Shown piece by piece: positions 15,053-23,807 of a stretch of DNA of 64,000 bases. The notes beneath the pieces are model-generated. The model did not search any database and had not been told where the DNA came from. It was given only the letters and a program-made list of their open reading frames with translations. The stretch's first letter is position 1. Every line of letters begins with the position of its first letter. The DNA is taken from contig CAJUKN010000011.1 of NCBI GenBank assembly GCA_910587485.1, positions 1 through 64,000 of the forward strand, read 5' to 3'. Both the position numbers and the translations under genes were made by a program. The stretch comes from an uncultured Lachnospira sp. (lineage in GTDB: Bacteria; Bacillota; Clostridia; Lachnospirales; Lachnospiraceae).

Positions 15053-17602
15053 ATGAAAAATAATGAAAAAAAACAGGTTAAAGTAAGAAATCCACTTATA
15101 AAGCGCATTTTTAAAGAACTTTTGGGGGATTGGAGAAAGTATCTCGTGGTAAGTCTGTTTCTTATCCTCACAATTGGATTTGTATCTGGAATGTATGTTG
15201 CCAATGAAAGTATGATGAAAGCGGCAAGTGAGGGCGTGGCTAAATATAAATTAGAAGATGGGCATTTTGAACTGAAATATAAAGCAGATGAAAAATTACT
15301 TTTAGCAATTCAATCAGGAGAAAAAGCCGATATAAAGCAGTATTATCTGGATAAAGCAAAAGAAGAATTGGATGCAGCATTTGAGAAAGAATTTGGTTAT
15401 ACTGCACTACATGAGGAAGTCTATCAAAAGGCATATAATGAGGCTTGGAATGATGTTTGTGATAAAATTAATGAAAAGTATGTTGAGGAAAAAGACAAAT
15501 ATGGATTGGATAATCCTGATTTTAAAGCAGTTTCAACAAAAGTATATGAAAATTTTTATAGGAATGAAGAAGAAGATAATAACAATGATGGTGTGGTTGA
15601 TGGAGCTGTCCGTGTTTATGCAAAGACAGAAGATGTCAATTTAGCATGTCTGATGGAGGGGAATTTTCCACAAACAGAAAACGAAATTGCAGTTGACCGT
15701 ATGCACGCAGATAATGTTGGAATAAAAGTGGGTGATACAATTACAGTTAGTGAACAATCTTATAATGTTGTGGGATTGATTGCTTATGTAAATTATGCGA
15801 CTCTCCATGAAAAAAATACAGACCTTATTTTTGATGCTCTAAAATTTGATGTGGCAATGGTAACCCAGAGCGGTTTTAACCGTTTAAATAAAGATATTCA
15901 TTATACATACGCATGGCAATATGAAAAAGAACCAGTTGATGAAAAGGAAGAAAAACCCCTTTCTGATAATTTCCTAGAGACACTTCTTACACATGCAGTT
16001 GTTGGTGATAATGAAATTGAAGAGTATACTCCTCGATATGCAAATTCAGCGATTAATTTTGCAACAAACGATATTGGCTCTGATAAGGCAATGGGTGGTG
16101 TTCTCTTGGATATTTTAACAGTTATTATTGCATTTATCTTTGCAGTTACCATCAGCAATACAATAACGAAAGAAGCACAGGTAATTGGTACGCTTCGTGC
16201 TTCTGGATATAGTAAAAAAGAATTAATTGGGCATTATATTTCTGTGCCAGTTATCGTGACATTTATTTCGGCAGGTATTGGGAATATACTTGGATATACA
16301 TTGCTTAAAAATGTAGTAGTGTCAATGTATTATAATAGTTATAGTTTACCTACATATAAAACTGTATGGAATCCTTCTGCATTTTTTAAGACAACACTGA
16401 TTCCATTGTTATTAATGTTTATTGTCAATCTTGCTGTTATTATTAAGATGATGCAGCATACACCATTACAGTTTTTGCGCCATGATTTAAAGAAAACAAA
16501 ACGAAAAAAAGCAATACGTCTTCCAAAATGGACGTTTTTGAAAAGATTTCGTCTGCGTATTATGCTTCAAAATATTCCAAATTATCTTGTTTTGTTTTTT
16601 GGTATTTTCTTTATTATGATAATGCTTGCAATGGCAGTTGGTATGCCTGATACGCTTGATTTCTATAAGGAAAATATTGAAGATATGATGTTTGCAAAGT
16701 ATCAATATGTATTAAAGTCGTATAAAGATGAAGCAGGCAATGTGGTTGGTACAAAAAATGAGGATGCCGAAAAGTTCAGTATGAAGTCCTTGCAAAAAAA
16801 GAGTGATACACTCAATGAAGAAATTTCAGTGTATGGAATTTCAGATGATAGCAAGTATGTAAAAATTGCTGATTTAAAGACGCTTAAAGAGAATGAAGTT
16901 TACATTTCAGCTTCTTTTCAAGATAAATATAATCTTAAAATTGGAGATAGTATTTTATTAGATGAAAAATATGAGAATAAGCAATATTCATTTAAGATTG
17001 CAGGATTTTATGACCAATGTCTAAATATTACGATTTTTATGCCTATAAAAAATTATTGTTCTGTATTTGGTTTTGAAGAAGAAGAATTTGATGGTTATAT
17101 GTCAAATTCTGAAATTGCAGATATTGAAGAAAAAGATATTGCAACTATTATTACAAAAAAAGACATTATAAAAATGTGTGACCAGCTTGACCATTCAATG
17201 GGGTCTTATATGGAATATTTTGAGTTTTTATGTGTTCTTTTGTCGGCAGCACTTATCTATCTTCTCACTAAAATTATTATAGAAAAGAATGAAAATGCAA
17301 TATCTATGACAAAAATTTTAGGGTATGAAAATAAAGAAATAGCAAGTTTATATTTGCTTTCCACAACGATAATATTAATTGCTGCAAATATAATTAGTGT
17401 GATTTTAGGAACACTTGTGATGCAGCAAGCATGGAGAGCAATTATGTCTAGTTATAGCGGTTGGTTTGCATTTGTTATTGAACCGATGGGTTATGTGAAA
17501 ATGTTTGCATTTGTCTTTGTTGGATATTTGATTGTGATGATTTTTGATTTCAGAAGAATTAAGAAAATTCCAATGGATAAAGCACTTAAAACAGTGGAGT
17601 GA
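15053..17602 (+). CDS. FtsX-like ABC transporter permease
   Basis: This 849-residue membrane subunit pairs with the upstream ATPase. One N-terminal membrane segment (VVSLFLILTIGFVSGMYVA) is followed by a long, charged extracytoplasmic region (about residues 60-330) rich in Lys/Glu. A first FtsX block of three helices (about 345-470), a second membrane segment near 505-530, a second extracytoplasmic domain, and a final FtsX block (from about 720) follow. This two-block architecture is typical of Gram-positive antimicrobial-peptide or envelope-stress exporters. A 139-bp gap separates it from the ATPase gene. The substrate is unknown. Confidence 0.92.
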   Translation: MKNNEKKQVKVRNPLIKRIFKELLGDWRKYLVVSLFLILTIGFVSGMYVANESMMKAASEGVAKYKLEDGHFELKYKADEKLLLAIQSGEKADIKQYYLDKAKEELDAAFEKEFGYTALHEEVYQKAYNEAWNDVCDKINEKYVEEKDKYGLDNPDFKAVSTKVYENFYRNEEEDNNNDGVVDGAVRVYAKTEDVNLACLMEGNFPQTENEIAVDRMHADNVGIKVGDTITVSEQSYNVVGLIAYVNYATLHEKNTDLIFDALKFDVAMVTQSGFNRLNKDIHYTYAWQYEKEPVDEKEEKPLSDNFLETLLTHAVVGDNEIEEYTPRYANSAINFATNDIGSDKAMGGVLLDILTVIIAFIFAVTISNTITKEAQVIGTLRASGYSKKELIGHYISVPVIVTFISAGIGNILGYTLLKNVVVSMYYNSYSLPTYKTVWNPSAFFKTTLIPLLLMFIVNLAVIIKMMQHTPLQFLRHDLKKTKRKKAIRLPKWTFLKRFRLRIMLQNIPNYLVLFFGIFFIMIMLAMAVGMPDTLDFYKENIEDMMFAKYQYVLKSYKDEAGNVVGTKNEDAEKFSMKSLQKKSDTLNEEISVYGISDDSKYVKIADLKTLKENEVYISASFQDKYNLKIGDSILLDEKYENKQYSFKIAGFYDQCLNITIFMPIKNYCSVFGFEEEEFDGYMSNSEIADIEEKDIATIITKKDIIKMCDQLDHSMGSYMEYFEFLCVLLSAALIYLLTKIIIEKNENAISMTKILGYENKEIASLYLLSTTIILIAANIISVILGTLVMQQAWRAIMSSYSGWFAFVIEPMGYVKMFAFVFVGYLIVMIFDFRRIKKIPMDKALKTVE

Positions 17603-17673
17603 TTTTTTAGCAAAGGTATCTTATTCTTGATGATTTTTTTATATAGAGGTATAATAATAAATATAAGATTGAA

Positions 17674-17709
17674 AACAATAGAATCCATGCTTTGCAGGAT
17701 TCTATTGTT
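17674..17709 (+). terminator. Terminator of the ABC exporter operon
   Basis: AACAATAGAATCC and GGATTCTATTGTT form a perfect 13-bp stem around a short loop, 70 bp after the permease stop. A T-rich stretch follows shortly. Confidence 0.75.
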
Positions 17710-17790
17710 ATGAATTGAAATTTTTAATCGACAAGTTTTGTGCTGCGTACAAACTTGAGCCACTAGCTGCTTCTAAAAATAAGTCGCAGC
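17705..17790 (+). repeat. Leader repeat family B, copy 2
   Basis: GTTATGAATTGAAATTTTTA followed by ACAAGTTTTGTGCTGCG matches the start of the 18425 copy (GTTATGAATTAAAATTTTCA). Its stem arms CAAGTTT and AAACTTG differ from the other copies but still pair. It is shorter than the other two copies and diverges after about 60 nt. Confidence 0.5.
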
Positions 17791-17831
17791 ATAGAGGCTA
17801 AAAATAAAGAAAGAATAAAAGGAATGAATAG

Positions 17832-18398
17832 ATGATGGCAACTAAGATGTATAAAGTTCAAAAACCTTACAAGAGAAAAGAAAATTTATACCATTTTATT
17901 AGAAAAGGTGTGTCCAATTACTATAAAAGTTTAGATAAAAGAAAAATCGCTTCAATAAAGCGATATAAAACAAATATGAAAGACATTGCAAATAGTTCTG
18001 TTGTACAGCAGATGAAACAATTTAATCATCACAGCCATACAAGTTGTTTCACACATTCTGTACATGTGTCTTATATGAATTATCTAGTCTGTAATAAATT
18101 AAATTTAGATAGTTATGCGGCTGCAAAAGCAGGACTTTTACATGATTTATTTTTATATGATTGGCATAAATATAAAACCAAACAAGATGAGAGACTGCAT
18201 GGATTTGAGCATCCTAATAAGGCTTTAAAAAATGCACATAAATATTTTGATTTAACGAAAAAAGAAGGCGATATTATAGTGAAACATATGTTTCCACTCA
18301 CATTGACCTTACCTTCTTATAAAGAAACGTTTGTTATTGTAATGACCGATAAAATATGTAGTGTAGGTGAAGTGTTAGACCGCTATCTAAGAAAATAA
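17832..18398 (+). CDS. HD-domain protein
   Basis: This 188-residue protein is a putative metal-dependent phosphohydrolase. The HD-domain residues are visible: the first histidine in CFTHSVHVSYMN, the HD pair in AGLLHDLFLYDW, further histidines at RLHGFEHP and VKHMFP, and the final aspartate in VIVMTDKICS. The N-terminal 50 residues are basic. The family covers many nucleotide hydrolases, so the substrate cannot be stated. Two adjacent ATG codons (17832 and 17835) follow AAAAGGAATGA; I use the first. Confidence 0.82.
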   Translation: MMATKMYKVQKPYKRKENLYHFIRKGVSNYYKSLDKRKIASIKRYKTNMKDIANSSVVQQMKQFNHHSHTSCFTHSVHVSYMNYLVCNKLNLDSYAAAKAGLLHDLFLYDWHKYKTKQDERLHGFEHPNKALKNAHKYFDLTKKEGDIIVKHMFPLTLTLPSYKETFVIVMTDKICSVGEVLDRYLRK

Positions 18399-18424
18399 AA
18401 AGGATAGTACACAAATAAGGATAA

Positions 18425-18541
18425 TATTGTTATGAATTAAAATTTTCAACCACAAAATTTGTGTCTGCGCGTTGCTTGACACAAATTTGTAAAAACTTTT
18501 AGTTTTTTGTGCAAAAGCAACGCAGAAATGAGGAAAAAATG
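18425..18541 (+). repeat. Leader repeat family B, copy 3 (upstream of flavin reductase)
   Basis: A stem ACAAATTTGTGTC with GACACAAATTTGT (roughly 18444-18493) encloses TGCGCGTTGCTT, and CGCAGAAATGAGGAAAAAAT supplies the ribosome site of the next gene. It aligns over about 90 nt with the reverse strand of 3706-3805, before an unrelated gene. Confidence 0.65.
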
Positions 18542-19102
18542 AAAAAACAAGAATGGAAGCCGGGAAACATGTTATATCCAGTGCCAGTGGTGATGGTGAG
18601 TTGTGCAAGAAAAGGAGAAAAACCAAATATTATTACAGTTGCATGGGCAGGAACAATATGTTCAGACCCTGTGATGTTGTCGATATCGGTAAGAAAGGAG
18701 CGATATTCTCATCGTATTATATCAGATACAAAAGAATTTGTGGTAAATCTTACAACACAATCGCTTTGTATGGCAACGGACTATTGTGGTGTTAAATCTG
18801 GCAAAGATGTAGATAAATTTAAGGAAATGAATTTAACCCCTTTACAATCTAATGTAGTTCAAGCACCAGGAATTGCAGAAAGTCCTGTTAATATTGAATG
18901 TAGAGTTGTGGATATAAAAGAGCTTGGCTCACATGATATGTTTATTGCAGAGGTGGTTTCAGTCAGTGTTGATGAATCCCTTTTAGATGATAATAAAAGG
19001 CTTGATTTAGAAAAAGCAAAATTAATTGCATATTCTCATGGTGAATATTTTATGTTGGGTGAAAAACTAGGAAAATTTGGATTTTCAGTGGCAAAAAAAT
19101 AA
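18539..19102 (+). CDS. Flavin reductase-like FMN-binding protein
   Basis: This 187-residue protein has the split-barrel flavin reductase fold, which binds FMN or carries out NAD(P)H:flavin reduction. Family features include the N-terminal NMLYPVPVVMVSC, NIITVAWAGTICSDPVMLSISV, the RYSHRIISDTKEFVVNL segment with the flavin-contacting residues, and a central AESPVNIECRVVDI strand pair. I start at the ATG at 18539, just after GAGG. The longer frame begins at a GTG inside the repeated leader. In anaerobes such proteins are electron-transfer partners or orphan reductases; the redox partner is unknown. Confidence 0.88.
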   Translation: MKKQEWKPGNMLYPVPVVMVSCARKGEKPNIITVAWAGTICSDPVMLSISVRKERYSHRIISDTKEFVVNLTTQSLCMATDYCGVKSGKDVDKFKEMNLTPLQSNVVQAPGIAESPVNIECRVVDIKELGSHDMFIAEVVSVSVDESLLDDNKRLDLEKAKLIAYSHGEYFMLGEKLGKFGFSVAKK

Positions 19103-19213
19103 AATAAAAATGGATTGCAAATTTGTTGCCTGTTTGTGTCGAAGCGTCATAAATAAGGCTTGATTTGATAATATTTGCACAGTTTTATGCTACGCTTCGG
19201 ATTGGGGATTTTT

Positions 19214-21082
19214 ATGAGAATAAAAGAGGTTGAAGTCAAAAATTTCAAATCGGTAGACCAATTAAAAATTTCAGAAATAAATGATGTTCTTATACTTGTG
19301 GGACGTAATCATTCAGGTAAGTCTGTTATTATGGATGCGCTTCGTGTAGTTACTGGCAATTTGATGGTTGATAAAAAGGACTTTCACAGTGATAAGGGAA
19401 ATATTAGTATTTCTGTAAAATTAGAATTTTCATTGTCTGATTTAGAGTATCTTCACAAAAATGGGGTATGTGGAAAAGCTAGAAAATATGAGACATGGAA
19501 AAATGGAATAAAACAAAAACTTCCATCTTTTATAGAAAATAGTCAAGGTGGCGGAGTTTTAACATTTGAATATACATATGGAAGAGATGGCTTGGTTCGC
19601 TATAGAGATGGCTCAAGAAAAAATAATTCTTATATAAAAGAGGTTCTTCCAAAAATCTATTATGTTGACCATTATCGAAATCAAACGGATATTAAAGAAG
19701 ACTTAATTATGTTTGCACAAGATAATGGTTTGTCTGATATAAGGGAAAATAAATGTATTTTTGATAGTAAAAGACCATGCAATCAATGTTTTGATTGTAT
19801 TGGCATTATCAATAAAAAAAGTCCTCAAGATTTAACGTTGTTAGAAACAAGCAGACTACTGCAATTTAAGATGTTTAATCTAAATCTAAACGCATTTGCA
19901 GAGAAATTGAATGTATATTTTTCTAAAAATGGCGGTTGTGGTGAGAAAATTCGTTATGAAATTCAATTTGATGTTGACAAATTATTTCAAATAGAAACCA
20001 TTGTAGAAAATCCAGAACTTAAGACGCTTGGAAATTTGGATTCTTTAGGGGAAGGTATAAGAAGCATCTATACACTTTCTTTGTTAGAAACTTATGTTGA
20101 AACAAAAGATATAGCGCCCTATATTATTATGATTGAAGACCCAGAAACTTATCTTCATCCACATTTACAGAAAGTTGCAAGTAAGATATTATATAGACTT
20201 TCCAAAAAGAATCAAGTAATATTTTCAACACATGAGCCGGAGATGTTATTTAATTTTTCATCAAAGAATATTAAACAAATTTACAGTGATGATAATTATT
20301 GTACGCAAGTTATGCAAAAAACCGATATTGATGGTATTCTCAATGATTTGGGATATACAGCAAATGACTTGATGAATGTAAGTTTTGTATTTATTGTAGA
20401 GGGAAAGCAGGATAGAAGCAGATTACCTTTATTATTAAATAAATATTATTCAGAAATTTATGATGAAAATCAGCAATTAAGAAGAATTGCAATACTTTCA
20501 ACGAACAGTTGTACGAATATTAAGACCTATGCAAATTTAAAATATATCAATACATTATATTTGAAAGACCAATTTATGATGATAAGAGACAGCGATGGAA
20601 AAGATAGAAATTTTTTGGGAAAGCAGTTATGTAAATATTATGGAGATAGAGAAAAAGAAGACAAAGGACATTTGCCAAGAGTGACGGAGAGAAATGTATT
20701 GATACTAAAATATTATTCATTTGAAAATTATTTTTTGTTTCCAGAGATTATGGCAAAAATAGGTGTTGTAAAAAGTGTTGACCAATTTTATGATATTTTA
20801 TGGAGCAAGTATCAAAAGTATCTTTATAAATTGTCCAGTGTAAAAAATATGCTTAAGAAACTTAACATTCGTATAGAAAGCAGACAACAACTTATTGATA
20901 ATATGGAAAATATAAGAATTTATGTAAGAGGACATAATTTGTATGATATTTTCTACGGTCGATATAAGAATCAGGAGGAACATATTTTAGCACAATATAT
21001 TGAGGTAGCACCAAGAGAAATATTTAAGGATATATTAGATAAAATAGATGATTTTGTCTATTTTAATTCAAGAAAATTATAA
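19214..21082 (+). CDS. OLD-family ATP-dependent endonuclease (AAA + TOPRIM)
   Basis: This 622-residue protein joins an SMC/ABC-like ATPase to a TOPRIM nuclease. Walker A GRNHSGKS is at residues 30-37, a signature-like LGEGIRSIYTLSL is near 277, Walker B IIMIEDPETYLHPH is near 310, and STHEPEML follows. TOPRIM residues appear in FIVEGKQDR (about 397) and RDSDGKDR (about 457). A cysteine cluster (C-x8-C-x2-C-x2-C, about 179-193) in the ATPase could bind zinc. OLD proteins act in phage defence; class 2 members pair with a UvrD-like helicase, which is absent here, so this looks like a stand-alone class 1 type. The ATG at 19214 follows GGGGA. Confidence 0.85.
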   Translation: MRIKEVEVKNFKSVDQLKISEINDVLILVGRNHSGKSVIMDALRVVTGNLMVDKKDFHSDKGNISISVKLEFSLSDLEYLHKNGVCGKARKYETWKNGIKQKLPSFIENSQGGGVLTFEYTYGRDGLVRYRDGSRKNNSYIKEVLPKIYYVDHYRNQTDIKEDLIMFAQDNGLSDIRENKCIFDSKRPCNQCFDCIGIINKKSPQDLTLLETSRLLQFKMFNLNLNAFAEKLNVYFSKNGGCGEKIRYEIQFDVDKLFQIETIVENPELKTLGNLDSLGEGIRSIYTLSLLETYVETKDIAPYIIMIEDPETYLHPHLQKVASKILYRLSKKNQVIFSTHEPEMLFNFSSKNIKQIYSDDNYCTQVMQKTDIDGILNDLGYTANDLMNVSFVFIVEGKQDRSRLPLLLNKYYSEIYDENQQLRRIAILSTNSCTNIKTYANLKYINTLYLKDQFMMIRDSDGKDRNFLGKQLCKYYGDREKEDKGHLPRVTERNVLILKYYSFENYFLFPEIMAKIGVVKSVDQFYDILWSKYQKYLYKLSSVKNMLKKLNIRIESRQQLIDNMENIRIYVRGHNLYDIFYGRYKNQEEHILAQYIEVAPREIFKDILDKIDDFVYFNSRKL

Positions 21083-21363
21083 AATAGTATTGATTTATAT
21101 AAATTTGTATGAATTTATATTTTAGGTCTTTACAAAGAATTGTTAACATGATAAGATGAACTTGTTACAGAATTGTTACAAATTAGTTAAATGAATTATA
21201 AAATTATAACAATGTATATTATTAAAAAATGAATTAAATAGGTTTGTTTTTAGAATATTGTGCAAAGGCGCAAATTCATATCAATTTTTCAGTAAAATTT
21301 TATCTGTGAATAATATAAATTTTTTAGTTGCTTATAAACAATAATTACATATTGGAGGAAAAC

Positions 21364-22896
21364 ATGATTCATATATCACGATATGGGAAACGTTTAAAAA
21401 CAACAATGATTAGCACAATGACGGCTGCTTGTTTAACTTGCGTGATTATAATACCTTTTGTAGAAAAAAAGATATTTGGCAATGAAGTTGGTTATTATAG
21501 TATAGAATTTAATGGACAAGAAATTGGAGCAGCCAATTCAAGGGTAGAGGCTGAAAAAGCACTTGCCGACGCAAGAATCAAATTTAGTCAAGAATATGAT
21601 TCTGTTGTCTATATGGACAACTCAATTAATATTGTAGAAAAAAGTAAATTAGCCTCTAAGAGAATGACAAAAGAAGATTTAACAGATTCGATATATAGCA
21701 AGCTTTTTTCATGTGTGACAGACAGAGAAGATTTGGCTGCGTACACAGTAAGAATTGATGACTTTACAGTGACACTTGCATCAAAAGATGATGTTATTGA
21801 GCTTATGGAAAAAGTTATAGGTAAGTATGATACAAGAAACGAGTTTCAAGTTAAGTTGTCATCAGGCGAAGATGTAAGTTATGGTGCTTATTCTGTTGAT
21901 ATGGTTCAATCCGAATTAAGAAATACAGCTACTGATATTGTGGCAGCAGCTATTGATGGAGCTTCAACAGTGACAGCGAGTGACGGAACCTCTAACAGAG
22001 ATGGCATTACAGATATTGAATTTGAACAGAATGTTGTTGTTAGTGAGACATTAGCACAAGGTGCTAATATTATGAGCGTTGAGGCAGCTTATGATGAGAT
22101 AACAAAAGAAAAAGCAGAAAAGACATACTATGTCGTTGAAGAAGGAGATACATTGTATGGCATTGCAAGTAAATGTTCTCTCAAGTTAAGTGAGTTGTTG
22201 CAATTAAATGAAGGAATAGATGAAAATGATATTATCAGACCGGGCGATCGATTTGTTGTCACTGTTCCAAAGTCTGAAATTTCAGTAGTAGTTACAGAAC
22301 GTAAGACATATGAGGAAGAGTATGAGGCGGATATTGAATATGTAGATGATGATACAGCTTATGTTGGAACATATACTGTTCAATCAGAGGGAGAACCGGG
22401 TTATCATAAAGTAACAGCAGATATAACATATGTAAATGGCAATAAGACAGAGGTTAAATATATTAATGAAGAGATTATTAAGCCAGCAGTGGCAAAGGTA
22501 GTGGCCTCTGGAACAATTACACCTCCTACTTATATCAGACCGCTTAGTGGTGGTTCTGTTTCATCTGAATATGGTTATAGATGGGGAACACTTCATAAAG
22601 GTGTTGACTGGCATGTTGGCATTGGTACACCAATAAAGGCAGCCGCTTCAGGAACAGTGCAGCGAGCAGGATTTTATTCATCATATGGAAATTGTGTGGA
22701 TATCAAACATTCCGATGGTTCTATGACAAGATATGCACATCTTAATTCAGTGACAGTTTCAGCAGGACAAACCGTTGAACAAGGAGATTTGATTGCATAT
22801 TCAGGCAATACAGGATATACGACAGGTCCACATCTTCATTTTGAGATATGGATTGGCGGTGCTACTGTAAATCCATTGAATTATGTGAATAGATAA
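21364..22896 (+). CDS. LysM-G5-M23 peptidoglycan endopeptidase
   Basis: This 510-residue cell-wall hydrolase has an N-terminal membrane anchor (TMISTMTAACLTCVIIIPF) and an extracellular region. A LysM domain (VVEEGDTLYGIASKCSLKLS, about 260-307) and a G5 domain (about 312-388) follow. A C-terminal M23 peptidase domain has zinc ligands in HKGVDWHVG and GPHLHFEI plus YGYRWGTLHK, so the active site appears intact. The ATG at 21364 follows GGAGGAAAAC; the frame extends upstream but without a ribosome site. Orthologues usually act in cell-wall remodelling or sporulation. It is transcribed alone. Confidence 0.93.
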   Translation: MIHISRYGKRLKTTMISTMTAACLTCVIIIPFVEKKIFGNEVGYYSIEFNGQEIGAANSRVEAEKALADARIKFSQEYDSVVYMDNSINIVEKSKLASKRMTKEDLTDSIYSKLFSCVTDREDLAAYTVRIDDFTVTLASKDDVIELMEKVIGKYDTRNEFQVKLSSGEDVSYGAYSVDMVQSELRNTATDIVAAAIDGASTVTASDGTSNRDGITDIEFEQNVVVSETLAQGANIMSVEAAYDEITKEKAEKTYYVVEEGDTLYGIASKCSLKLSELLQLNEGIDENDIIRPGDRFVVTVPKSEISVVVTERKTYEEEYEADIEYVDDDTAYVGTYTVQSEGEPGYHKVTADITYVNGNKTEVKYINEEIIKPAVAKVVASGTITPPTYIRPLSGGSVSSEYGYRWGTLHKGVDWHVGIGTPIKAAASGTVQRAGFYSSYGNCVDIKHSDGSMTRYAHLNSVTVSAGQTVEQGDLIAYSGNTGYTTGPHLHFEIWIGGATVNPLNYVNR

Positions 22897-22965
22897 AAAA
22901 TAAAAATGGCAAAGTAAACCATACATTTATAGAAAATAAAATTGATTATAATTAAGACTATATTG

Positions 22966-23066
22966 AGAGAGATTATTGTAAAATAAATGTTTTGTACAAG
23001 ATAAAGGTATTCGTAAAATATTATGATGTATCTTGTAGAAATTCTTTATTTGGCAATAATCTCTTT
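22966..23066. repeat. 101-nt near-perfect inverted repeat (long hairpin)
   Basis: The left arm AGAGATTATTG...AAATAAA...TACAAGATA is matched by the reverse complement of the right arm (AGAGATTATTG...AAATAAA...TACAAGATA) over about 40 positions with roughly seven differences and a short apical loop. It fills the gap between the M23 peptidase gene and the methyltransferase remnant. It could be a structured RNA, a large terminator, or the remains of a small inverted-repeat element. Confidence 0.7.
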
Positions 23067-23110
23067 CTTATTTATAAAATAAATAGTTTTTCTAAATAGA
23101 GAGGCATAAC

Positions 23111-23452
23111 ATGAAAGTTATAAGTTTATTTAGTGGCTGTGGCGGTTTGGATTTGGGATTTGAAAGAGCAGGATTTGACATTCCAGTTGCGAATGAATTA
23201 GACAAAACAATCTGGGAAACATTTAAAATAAATCACCCTAATACATATTTAATTGAGGGAGATATTCGCAATATTAAGGAAACAGATTTTCCAGATGAAA
23301 TTGATGGTATTATAGGAGGACCACCATGTCAATCTTGGTCAGAAGCAGGGGCATTACGTGGTATTGATGCATATAAAATGATTGGAAACGCTGTTCCCGT
23401 GAATCTAGCTTATGAAATAGCTTGTGCAATCAAGCAAGCTCTGGAGCAATAA
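23111..23452 (+). pseudogene. C5 cytosine DNA methyltransferase with internal deletion (M.HaeIII-like)
   Basis: The 113-residue product retains motif I FSGCGGLDLGFERAGF, the catalytic motif IV GGPPCQSWSEAG (Cys73) and LRGID, then jumps directly to the C-terminal motif X, YKMIGNAVPVNLAYEIA. Full-length enzymes of this type are about 330 residues, so roughly 215 residues holding motifs VI and VIII and the target-recognition domain are missing. The remaining frame is intact, so this is one clean in-frame deletion near 23366-23371. Cytosine methylation is not expected. No restriction enzyme gene lies nearby. It could be a relict of a restriction-modification system. Confidence 0.88.
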
Positions 23453-23807
23453 AATAAAAAAATATAATAGATAGTGATTGGGCTGTCGCAAATAGGGCAA
23501 TTCTATAAAGTGTGATATGATTTAACAAATATCCTGTTTTATTATAGAAAATCTAGTTTGTGGCAGTCCATTTTTGATAAAAGGCATACACTTTTTTATA
23601 AAGTATTTTGTTAAAATCTAAAAAAAGGGTATACATTTCTAAAATTTGTGTTATACTAGCAAAGTTAGTTATTTTATGTTGCAATTTTAAACAAAAGAGC
23701 GTATGAGATATTTTCGGTGATTAATTGAAGATGACAGTTTACAAAATACGTTTTTATTCATATAATAGAAAATAGTGATTACAATTATGTTCGGTTAGAG
23801 GTGTGTC
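23453..23807. other. Intergenic region between the methyltransferase remnant and murA
   Basis: Only one structure is clear, the long hairpin with a T-run at 23479-23576. The remaining sequence is AT-rich and probably holds the murA promoter, but no convincing -35/-10 pair stood out. Confidence 0.5.
23479..23576 (+). terminator. Long-stem terminator after the methyltransferase remnant
   Basis: TGGGCTGTCGCAAAT at 23479 pairs with GTTTGTGGCAGTCCA at about 23556-23570, using several G-U pairs, and is followed by TTTTT. Further inner pairing (TTCTATA with TATAGAA) extends it. The G-U pairs imply it works as RNA. Confidence 0.6.
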
